Shown: one piece after another, positions 1 to 5,473 of the stretch
Layout of the letters: the number at the start of each line of letters is the position of its first letter
How positions within the stretch are numbered: position 1 is the first letter of the stretch
Source of the DNA: Reyranella sp.
GTDB lineage: Bacteria > Pseudomonadota > Alphaproteobacteria > Reyranellales > Reyranellaceae
Assembly: GCA_016780605.1 (NCBI GenBank)
Contig: JADHLS010000283.1
Span: 1-6,784 of the forward strand
Length of the DNA stretch: 6,784 bases
Direction: 5' to 3'
Notes under the pieces: model-generated
What the model saw: the letters and a program-made list of their open reading frames with translations, nothing else
What the model was told of the DNA's origin: nothing
Databases searched by the model: none
Program-made: the position numbers and the translations under genes

Positions 1-553
1 GTACGACGAGATGCTGAGCTGGTTGCTGTTCTATACCTCGCTGCTGCAGGTCGAGAAGACGCCGGCGCAGGACGTGCTCGATCCGGGCGGGCTGGTGAAG
101 AGCCAGGTGGTGCAGTCCGACGATGGCCGGCTGCGCCTGGTGCTGAACGGCTCGCAATCCAGCCGCACCCAGACCTCGCGCTTTCTGTCGGAGGTCTTTG
201 GCTCGGGCGTGCAGCACATTGCGCTCGCGACCGACGACCTGCTGGCGACGGTGCGCCAGCTGGAGGCCAACGGCGTGAAGCTGCTGGCGGTGCCCGAGAA
301 CTACTACGATGACCTCGAGGCCAAGAGCGAGCTCTCGATGGAGCTGATCGATATGCTGAAGGCGCACAACATCTTCTACGACCGGGAAGGCGACGCCGAG
401 TACTTCCAGGTCTACACCGCGACGATCGAGGACCGCTTCTTCTTCGAGATCGTCGAACGCCGCGGCTATCGCGGCTTCGGCGCCGTCAACGCCCCGATCC
501 GGCTGGCCGCGCAGGCGCGGCTCGACGCCCGTCACAGCAGCGGCCCGTCGTAA
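1..553 (+). CDS. 4-hydroxyphenylpyruvate dioxygenase-family protein, C-terminal part (QuiC-like bifunctional type), 5' partial
   Basis: The reading frame is open from position 2 and ends at TAA 551-553, leaving 183 residues; the start lies outside the window. The fragment carries the second half of an HPPD-type vicinal-oxygen-chelate fold. GVQHIAL holds the second metal His (codon 215-217) and FFFEIVERRGYRGFG holds the metal-binding Glu (codon 446-448). Family signatures DPGGLVKSQVVQS, PENYYDDLEAK and NIFYDREGDAEYFQ are also present. True HPPD converts 4-hydroxyphenylpyruvate to homogentisate. However, the pattern here fits better the proteins in which an N-terminal sugar-phosphate isomerase/3-dehydroshikimate dehydratase domain is fused to an HPPD-like domain (QuiC type, protocatechuate formation from shikimate or quinate). 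The N-terminal half is needed to decide this. The gene is convergent with the operon on the other strand and is separated from it only by the inverted-repeat element. Confidence 0.85.
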   Translation, partial: YDEMLSWLLFYTSLLQVEKTPAQDVLDPGGLVKSQVVQSDDGRLRLVLNGSQSSRTQTSRFLSEVFGSGVQHIALATDDLLATVRQLEANGVKLLAVPENYYDDLEAKSELSMELIDMLKAHNIFYDREGDAEYFQVYTATIEDRFFFEIVERRGYRGFGAVNAPIRLAAQARLDARHSSGPS

Positions 554-554
554 C

Positions 555-709
555 GGAGCGCGGACCTCCAGGTCCGCTCATGTCATCCTGAGCGAAGCGA
601 AGGATCTCATGCCGACTGCAAGCGGCGATGAGGTCCTTCGCTGCGCTCAGGACGACAGAATATGAGCGGACGCGTCGCGGTAAACCGCGACTTTGGAGGT
701 CCGCGCTCC
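555..709. repeat. Nested inverted-repeat (REP/MITE-like) intergenic element
   Basis: The outer arms 555-570 and 694-709 are perfect 16-base inverted repeats (GGAGCGCGGACCTCCA and its complement). Inside them, 572-581 pairs perfectly with 662-671. Next, 582-610 pairs with 628-656 at 26 of 29 positions, around a 17-base loop at 611-627; only a 5-base bulge (657-661) interrupts the inner stem. A side hairpin, 674-680 with 685-691, is a perfect 7-base stem with TAAA loop. An alternative small hairpin, 560-566 with 571-577 (loop TCCA), competes with the outer stem. The core CCTGAGCGAAGCGAAGGA resembles a palindromic repeat I recall as widespread in bacterial genomes; that is recollection, not a search result. 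AAC lies directly outside both ends (552-554 and 710-712), which could be a 3-base target duplication or chance. It encodes no convincing protein. Confidence 0.85.
555..709. terminator. Possible bidirectional transcription barrier between convergent genes
   Basis: The + strand gene stops at 553 and the - strand operon stops at 713, so both transcripts run into the 555-709 inverted repeat. Its symmetry would give strong RNA hairpins in both directions. There is no run of T after any stem (only TTT at 692-694), so it is not a canonical intrinsic terminator. Any termination role would be through stable structure or 3'-end protection. This is inference from position and structure. Confidence 0.35.
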
Positions 710-712
710 AAC

Positions 713-1519
713 TCAATCATAAAACTGCGGCGAGCGCTTTTGCCCGGTGCTCTGCACCTTGTCGTGGTTGATCCACAACTGCGCCTTCTTCTGCACCATC
801 AGATCCTCGAGCTTCTTCAGCGACGCCAGGGTCTGTTCGGCGCTGGTGTTCATCGAGGCGACGCGCTTGTTGTCCCAGTTGTCCTTGAAGTGGATGGCGT
901 CGCCCGTGAGGATCACCCAGCCGGTGTTGGGCAGGTGCACCAGCAACGACTGATGTCCGGGCGTGTGGCCCGGTGTCGACAGGAGGGTGACGCTGCCGTC
1001 GCCGAACACGTCGAGATCGCCCTCGAGCTTGCGCATCGGCCGCTCGGCCTTGAACGGCGGCTTCTTGTCGGGCGCGAAGGCGGAGTCGAACTCGGCCTTC
1101 TGGATCAGCAGCATCGACTCGGGGAACAGGTCGACATTGCCGACATGGTCGCCGTGCTGATGCGAGACGGCGACGTACTTGATGTTGGCGGGCCTGAGCC
1201 CGATCTCGCCGAGCTGGCCGACCAGCGTCTTGGCGCGGCTTGCCGTGCCGACCGGCGTGACGACGGGCTTCTCGACGATGGCATCCGGGTAGCCGGTGTC
1301 CCAGAGCAGCCAGTCATCGCCGTGCTTGATGGCATAGCAGTTGTCCGACAACTCGATCGGCTTGCCGACATTGACGCCCGGCGACCAGCGCGATTGGTCA
1401 GACGCGGCATTGTGGCCGCAGTCCATGACGTAGACGCGGTCGGCCGTGCCGCTCTGCGCCACGGCCTGTGACGCCGCCAGCGCCGACAGCGCCAGCCCGA
1501 GAAGTCCCGTCTTGAGCAT
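713..1519 (-). CDS. Exported metallo-beta-lactamase-fold hydrolase, N-acyl homoserine lactonase-like
   Basis: A 268-residue protein. I chose the ATG at 1517-1519 because AAGGGAG lies 6 bases upstream and the product then begins with a clean signal peptide (MLKTGLLGLALSALAASQAVAQ, likely cleaved after AVA near residue 22). A longer in-frame start at 1597 would overlap the preceding gene and bury the signal. The MBL zinc motifs are complete: HQHGDH (residues 120-125), HTPGH (185-189), the bridging Asp in TGDAIH (D217) and the last His in INHD (H252). DCGHNAASDQSRWSPG near the N-terminus and the order of motifs resemble the AHL-lactonase branch of the fold (AiiA/AttM type). Lactone opening is therefore the best guess, with other esters or lactones possible. 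Residues expected for a di-zinc enzyme are all present, and an exported location is predicted. It is the last gene of the operon, 22 bases after the membrane-protein gene, and ends at TGA 713-715. Confidence 0.82.
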   Translation of the reverse strand: MLKTGLLGLALSALAASQAVAQSGTADRVYVMDCGHNAASDQSRWSPGVNVGKPIELSDNCYAIKHGDDWLLWDTGYPDAIVEKPVVTPVGTASRAKTLVGQLGEIGLRPANIKYVAVSHQHGDHVGNVDLFPESMLLIQKAEFDSAFAPDKKPPFKAERPMRKLEGDLDVFGDGSVTLLSTPGHTPGHQSLLVHLPNTGWVILTGDAIHFKDNWDNKRVASMNTSAEQTLASLKKLEDLMVQKKAQLWINHDKVQSTGQKRSPQFYD

Positions 1520-1523
1520 GCTG

Positions 1524-1532
1524 CTCTCCCTT
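1524..1532 (-). promoter_or_regulatory. Ribosome binding site of the MBL hydrolase
   Basis: AAGGGAGAG read on the - strand, just upstream of the ATG at 1517-1519. It supports the 268-residue form with an N-terminal signal peptide rather than the longer frame starting at 1597. Confidence 0.65.
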
Positions 1533-1541
1533 GTTGGGATC

Positions 1542-2033
1542 TCAATCCACCGGACGATAGCGCCGCACGGCCGCGATGCCGAGGATGACAAGCGCAATCA
1601 GCACGACCAGCTGCGTGATGGCGAAAGCCGGCTCCGAGCCCGTGGGCGCGAACTTGTGCAGGTAGGGGAACTTGTTGAACGACTGGACCACGGCCACGAA
1701 GCAATTGAGGTAGAGGGCAAAGACAGCGGTGCCGGCGTAGATTCCCCGCCAGGCGCCCTTGAGCTTCCGTCCGTAGATCGCATACAGCGCCACAGCCAAC
1801 GCGACGATCGAGACCGCGCCGACGACCTGTGCCGGCGTCATCCCCGAGATCGGGAAAAAGAAGAAGCCCGTCACGGTGGTGAGCACGGCCGAGATCAGGA
1901 AGAACGCATTCCAGCCCGCGATCGGCGCGCTCTGCAGCATCAGTGCCACGACGATGAAGCCGGTCATGATGCAGACCAGGCTGAGCACAACGTGGATGAA
2001 CGTGAAGGTCTCGACCGACATTCCTAAAATCAT
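1542..2033 (-). CDS. Small polytopic inner-membrane protein, conserved hypothetical
   Basis: A 163-residue hydrophobic protein with about five predicted membrane segments (roughly residues 9-34, 41-60, 68-88, 97-119 and 138-157). The start ATG at 2031-2033 is supported by GGGGGAG (2040-2046) six bases upstream; a second ATG four codons in is possible but has a weaker ribosome site. A loop containing LNCFVAVVQSFNKFPYLHKF, followed by APTGSEPAF before the last helix, matches a conserved pattern I associate with a widespread proteobacterial membrane family of unknown function. No catalytic motif is visible. It lies 17 bases after the lipoprotein gene and 22 bases before the MBL hydrolase gene, so it is probably co-transcribed with the MCE transport genes, though these two last genes could be passengers. 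Function unknown. Confidence 0.8.
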   Translation of the reverse strand: MILGMSVETFTFIHVVLSLVCIMTGFIVVALMLQSAPIAGWNAFFLISAVLTTVTGFFFFPISGMTPAQVVGAVSIVALAVALYAIYGRKLKGAWRGIYAGTAVFALYLNCFVAVVQSFNKFPYLHKFAPTGSEPAFAITQLVVLIALVILGIAAVRRYRPVD

Positions 2034-2039
2034 GACTTA

Positions 2040-2046
2040 CTCCCCC
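2040..2046 (-). promoter_or_regulatory. Ribosome binding site of the small membrane protein
   Basis: GGGGGAG read on the - strand, six bases before the ATG at 2031-2033. It decides for this start over the in-frame ATG twelve bases further in. Confidence 0.6.
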
Positions 2047-2050
2047 GTAC

Positions 2051-2956
2051 TCAGGTCTTCGATGTCTGCTCCGCCGCCACCTTTCGCAGCCGCGCGACCT
2101 CCTCGACGACGCCGGTCTGTCCGGTCTGCTTGCCGAGATCCTCGGCGCGCTTCAGGAGCGGCAGCGCCGTGGCATTGTCGCCCTGCAGCAGCGCACTGCG
2201 GCCGGCCCGCAGGTACAGGTCGGCGGCGTTGGTCGTGGCGTTCGACTGCAGCGCCGCGTCGCCCGCCAACGACAACGCCCGCGCCATGCCGCGATAGTCG
2301 AGCGCCTGCTGGCGGTTGGCCGCCGATTGCTCGAACAGCGCCAATGCCTGGGCCGGCTGGCTGCCGAGGAGCGCGGCGCGGCCCTGCAGCTCCTGGCGAT
2401 CGGCTTCGAGATCGGCCTGCTTGGACAGCGGCAAGGCGCCGATCGCCTGGGCAAGCGTTGCGCCATCACCGCGCTCGGCGGCCACCAGGCCGCGGATGAA
2501 CCAGGCCCGCGGCACCACATCGGGATCCTTGGCGCCCTTTTCGATGACCTCCTGCGCTGCGGCCGCCGCGCCCGTGAGGTCGCCGGCGCGGTACGATGCG
2601 GCCGCCTGGACCAGGATCAGCTCGGACGGCACCGGCGCCTGGCGCCGATCGAGAGCGCCGCGCGTCTCGCGCAAAGTGACGAGCGCTCCTTTCGCATCGC
2701 CCGCCTTCATCTGTGCAAGGGCAAGGTTGTAGGCCACGTCGGCGATGGCGGCGGCGTCATCGCGCTCGTAGGCACGGCTCAGCGCCACCTTGTACTGCTT
2801 GACGGCGAGACTGGGCATGTCCATCGACAGCGCCTGGGTGCCCGCCGTGTTGGCCTGGTCGAGCTTGATGTCGGGCGGCGGCCCCGTGTCGGCGGAACTG
2901 CCGCCGCATCCCGCGAGGGCCAAGGCGGTGGCTAGAGCAAGCCAGGGTCGGCTCAC
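2051..2956 (-). CDS. TPR-like repeat lipoprotein of the MCE transport operon
   Basis: A 301-residue protein starting at GTG 2954-2956, which overlaps the TGA of the MCE gene as GTGA; GAGG lies eight bases upstream. The N-terminus MSRPWLALATALALAGCGG is a lipoprotein signal with lipobox LALAGC, so Cys17 should be lipidated. The next residue is Gly rather than Asp, consistent with outer-membrane sorting by the Lol rule. The mature protein is almost entirely alanine-rich helical pairs of about 34 residues, resembling tetratricopeptide repeats (for example around 37-66, 70-102, 110-141, 182-213, 216-247 and 250-280). No enzymatic motif is visible. By position it could be the outer-membrane or periplasmic partner of the MCE system, the place taken in other systems by a PqiC-type auxiliary lipoprotein or MlaC. 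TPR proteins usually mediate protein contacts, so a scaffold role is as likely as lipid carriage. Confidence 0.8.
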   Translation of the reverse strand: MSRPWLALATALALAGCGGSSADTGPPPDIKLDQANTAGTQALSMDMPSLAVKQYKVALSRAYERDDAAAIADVAYNLALAQMKAGDAKGALVTLRETRGALDRRQAPVPSELILVQAAASYRAGDLTGAAAAAQEVIEKGAKDPDVVPRAWFIRGLVAAERGDGATLAQAIGALPLSKQADLEADRQELQGRAALLGSQPAQALALFEQSAANRQQALDYRGMARALSLAGDAALQSNATTNAADLYLRAGRSALLQGDNATALPLLKRAEDLGKQTGQTGVVEEVARLRKVAAEQTSKT

Positions 2957-3948
2957 GGGCGAACCTCGACGGCCGGCGCACGCCGCGTCGGCTGCGCCGC
3001 TGGCGTGCCGCCGCCGCCAAACAGCCAGTTGTGGCGCAGCTGGCCCAGCAGCAACTCCAGCTCGCGCGCGGCGATCTGGGCCTGCAGCAGGGTGGCCGGC
3101 ATGACGTCGGTCGTGTCCCGCACGTTGCGCGTGATCTGCGGCGTCGTGGTGGCGAGATCGCGCGTGGTCGCCTGCAGCGAGCTCAGGATGGCGTCGGTCT
3201 TCACCAGGATCTGTGCGATGCGTGGATCCTTGGAGGTGCGCTCGAGCTGGGCGGCGAGCTCGCGCACGCTCGCCAGGCTCGCCTCGAGGTCGGCTGGCAG
3301 CTTCTCGTCGCTGATCAGCCGCCCGGCCAGGCCTTTGCCGTCCTCGACCTTGCGGGCAATGCCCGCCGCCGAGGTCAGCGTCTGCTCCAGCGGTCCCTGC
3401 GGATCGGTGGCGCGTTGGGCCACGGCGGTGAAGGCCTGTACCGCCTTCTGCACGTCGTCGATCAGCGGCATGACCTTGGCGCGCAGTTCATCGATCATCT
3501 GGCCGAGTGTATCGGTCGCCGCGCGCTCGCTTTGTGCTGCGATCACGGCGTAAGACCAGTCGAGCTCCGGCCCGACGCCGCGGGAGATGTCGATATAGGC
3601 CGCGCCCGCCACACCGAACTGGCGGCGGATCGACACCACCGAATCTCGGCGGATGAAGGGTCGCATCTGGTCCTCGACGCGGGCGATCGCATGCATGCGC
3701 TGATTGGGGTCGATGACGATGCGGCGCACCTCGCCGGCGCGCGTGCCCAGCACCTGGACCTCTGCACCCGGCGCCAGGCCCGACACGCCCTCATCGGGCA
3801 GCAGGATGCGCAGCGTGAAGGAGGGCTGGAACCAGTCCTTCAGCAGGCCGGCATTGATCAGCACGGCCGCGAACAGGCCGATGCAGGCCAGGACGACCGC
3901 GCCGACCGCCTCGTCGAGCTGGTAGACCCCGAAGATCGAGCGCTTCAT
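2953..3948 (-). CDS. MCE-domain (MlaD-like) periplasmic lipid-transport protein
   Basis: A 331-residue protein beginning at ATG 3946-3948, with a strong GGAGG (3954-3958) five bases upstream and a 4-base ATGA overlap with the preceding ABC gene. One N-terminal membrane anchor (about residues 13-34) is followed by a single MCE domain (about 42-122). The core of that domain shows the typical GLAPGAEVQVLGTRAGEVRRI stretch split across residues 57-77. Residues 130-310 form a long helical region containing DEKLPADLEASLASV, typical of MCE proteins with an extended tail. The C-terminus ends LRHNWLFGGGG plus a proline- and arginine-rich tail. MlaD-type proteins bind lipid in the periplasm and sit on an MlaE permease. 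The neighbours upstream are that permease and its ABC subunit, and downstream is a lipoprotein, which fits. The length is nearly twice that of E. coli MlaD, closer to the long-tailed single-MCE proteins of alphaproteobacteria. The substrate cannot be told from sequence. Confidence 0.92.
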   Translation of the reverse strand: MKRSIFGVYQLDEAVGAVVLACIGLFAAVLINAGLLKDWFQPSFTLRILLPDEGVSGLAPGAEVQVLGTRAGEVRRIVIDPNQRMHAIARVEDQMRPFIRRDSVVSIRRQFGVAGAAYIDISRGVGPELDWSYAVIAAQSERAATDTLGQMIDELRAKVMPLIDDVQKAVQAFTAVAQRATDPQGPLEQTLTSAAGIARKVEDGKGLAGRLISDEKLPADLEASLASVRELAAQLERTSKDPRIAQILVKTDAILSSLQATTRDLATTTPQITRNVRDTTDVMPATLLQAQIAARELELLLGQLRHNWLFGGGGTPAAQPTRRAPAVEVRP

Positions 3949-4652
3949 CGCAGCCTCCGCACCTGCACCAGGCCATGGTCGCCCAGCCTCAGCTCATGAT
4001 TGGCCTGGACGAACTGCGCAGCCTGGGCGGCCAGGCTCGCCGTGATCCACAGCACCGTAGCCCCGCGGTCGCGCGCTGCCGAGATCGCCTGCGCCATGGG
4101 CACGGCGAGGTCGGGCGACTGGTCGAGCACCTGATCCTGTACCACGATCAGGTCGGGCGAGCCGAGGAATCCGCGCACGCAGGCAGCCCGCACCAGGGCG
4201 CGTTGAGGCGTCGTCTCGCGCCGGCCTACGGGAAGTCCCGGCAGGCCGAACAGCCGCGCCAGCTCCGTGGCGTCGGCGATCACCTCGGCGCGCGGCTGCT
4301 TGAAATGGTAGAGATGCGCCACCAGCACCGATTCGAGCACCGTCAAATGTGAGGGCCAGACATCGGTCTGAACGACGGCGCCGATGCGGCGGCGGCGGGC
4401 GAACCGGTCGCGCGGCGTGCTGCTCTGCCAGTCGACGCCGAGGAACCGCACGTTGCCGCCGACGGGATCGCTCAGCCCAAGGCACAGGTCGACCAGCGTG
4501 GCGGCATCGCTTTCGTCCTCGACCTGGACCAGCGCCACCTCGCCGCGCGGCAATTCGAGATCGAGATGAGCAGGCCGCGTCGAGAAGTGCCGCTCGGCGA
4601 GAGTGACCCCGTGCAGCGACAGGACCGATCGACGGGGAGCGAGCGCCATCAC
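3945..4652 (-). CDS. MlaF-like ABC-transporter subunit with degenerate nucleotide-binding motifs
   Basis: A 235-residue protein. The start is GTG 4650-4652 (GTGA overlap with the permease stop) or the adjacent ATG 4647-4649. It aligns with ABC ATPases throughout: an opening strand LSLHGVTLAERHF, the GLSDPVGGNVRFLG stretch after the P-loop, the Q-loop IGAVVQ (Q95), and the order of later elements. The catalytic motifs themselves are gone. The Walker A position reads VQVEDESDAATLV (residues 42-54), without the glycines or lysine. The signature position reads RRETTPQRALVRA (144-156) instead of LSGGQ. Walker B reads PDLIVVQDQ (166-174) instead of hhhhDE. The switch His region reads WITASL (202-207) instead of THD. 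The frame is intact, and alternative frames do not contain the missing motifs. It is probably a structural or regulatory non-hydrolysing subunit pairing with the MlaE permease; ATP binding is unlikely. Confidence 0.85.
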   Translation of the reverse strand: MMALAPRRSVLSLHGVTLAERHFSTRPAHLDLELPRGEVALVQVEDESDAATLVDLCLGLSDPVGGNVRFLGVDWQSSTPRDRFARRRRIGAVVQTDVWPSHLTVLESVLVAHLYHFKQPRAEVIADATELARLFGLPGLPVGRRETTPQRALVRAACVRGFLGSPDLIVVQDQVLDQSPDLAVPMAQAISAARDRGATVLWITASLAAQAAQFVQANHELRLGDHGLVQVRRLR

Positions 4653-5473
4653 ACCACCAGGTCGAACATGGTGTTGACGAGCAGGATGGCGAGCGCGGAG
4701 CGGACGAAGCCGCGAGGCACCAGCCGCTGCAACTCATCGGAGTCGTCGCGCCGGGCGAGGCCGGTCGAGCAGCAGGTGAGCGCCACCAGGTAGCCGATCA
4801 CGATGCATTTGATGGGGGGGACGATGAAGTCCTGCACCTTCATGCTGCGCTGGACCAGATCGGCGAAGTCCCAGAAGGAATAGGCGATGAGCTCTAGGCC
4901 GTAGGCCAGCAGGTAACTGCCGAGCAAGGTGGAGGCGAGCAGAATGGTACCGAGGCAGAAGGAGCCGAGGGCGAAGGCGACTGCCCGTGGCAACACCAGC
5001 AAGGCCAGGGGATCAAGGCCCTGGATCTCGAACAGCCGCATCCATCCCCTGGGGTGGGCTTCGCCGAGCTCGATCAGGGTCGCCGTGCCACTGCGACCGA
5101 AGACGATCAGGCCGACCAGGATGGGCACCAGCTCGCGAATCAACACGATCACGATCACCGGACCGACCAGACCCTGCGTGCCGGTCTGCGCCAGCCAGTA
5201 GATCGCCTGGGTCACGAGCGCGAAGGCCATCAGCCCGCCAGTGACGATGGCGGTCGGCAGCGAGCGTACGGCGACTCCGTGCAGCACGCGCTTGAACTCG
5301 ACCCACACTGGCACTCGCCACGCCTCGCGCCGAAACGCCGCGATGGCGACGGTGGTCGCGAACGACACGAACAGCAGCAGGCGGCTGGTGCCGGCGATGG
5401 TGGCCGCGCCGATCCTGGCGAGCGCGCGGCGCGGCCAGGGGCGTAGGGCGTAGCGCTCGGCCTGCACGCTCAT
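4649..5473 (-). CDS. MlaE-family ABC permease of the MCE transport system
   Basis: A 274-residue membrane protein starting at ATG 5471-5473, overlapping the previous gene by ATGA; the ribosome site is weak, so translational coupling is likely. A basic N-terminus (to about residue 28) is followed by about six hydrophobic segments (about 29-47, 71-95, 102-125, 155-196 as a long or double segment, 218-239 and 255-273). Family features are LIRELVPILVGLIVFGRSGTA (split over 111-131), where MlaE proteins have RELGPV...AGR.GSA. Others are GLDPLALLVLPRAVAFALG and the late PPIKCIVIGYLVALTCCSTG, matching the K..VFG....Y.G segment of MlaE. The cytoplasmic stretch after IELG (about 136-154) lacks the usual EQ...LE.M pattern and instead reads AHPRGWMRLFEIQ. 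This is the segment expected to contact the ATPase. The predicted role is the inner-membrane channel of an MCE lipid transporter. Confidence 0.88.
   Translation of the reverse strand: MSVQAERYALRPWPRRALARIGAATIAGTSRLLLFVSFATTVAIAAFRREAWRVPVWVEFKRVLHGVAVRSLPTAIVTGGLMAFALVTQAIYWLAQTGTQGLVGPVIVIVLIRELVPILVGLIVFGRSGTATLIELGEAHPRGWMRLFEIQGLDPLALLVLPRAVAFALGSFCLGTILLASTLLGSYLLAYGLELIAYSFWDFADLVQRSMKVQDFIVPPIKCIVIGYLVALTCCSTGLARRDDSDELQRLVPRGFVRSALAILLVNTMFDLVV

Noticed and set aside
674..694. Canonical intrinsic terminator at the 7-base hairpin
   Set aside because: Only three T residues follow the stem on the + strand and none on the - strand, so the classic pattern is not met.
662..1471. Long + strand open frame of 269 codons opposite the MBL gene
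   Set aside because: It is antisense to a protein with complete family motifs, is low-complexity in Arg, Val and Leu, and matches no family; it is a shadow of GC-rich coding DNA.
1520..1597. Longer N-terminus for the MBL hydrolase (start at 1597)
   Set aside because: It would overlap the preceding gene by 56 bases and place 26 polar residues before a clear signal peptide; the ATG at 1517-1519 has its own ribosome site.
2327..2935. + strand frame of 202 codons opposite the lipoprotein
   Set aside because: Antisense shadow; no recognisable domain and no convincing ribosome site.
3031..3999. Long + strand open frame of 322 codons opposite the MCE gene
   Set aside because: Antisense to a clear MCE protein; composition (Gln, His, Arg, Asp rich) is typical of a reverse-complement shadow.
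3994..4737. Possible frameshift hiding a normal Walker A in the ABC subunit
   Set aside because: The overlapping alternative frame reads an Arg/Gly/Ala-rich shadow without GxxGxGKS or LSGGQ, and the annotated frame aligns with ABC ATPases on both sides of each lost motif.
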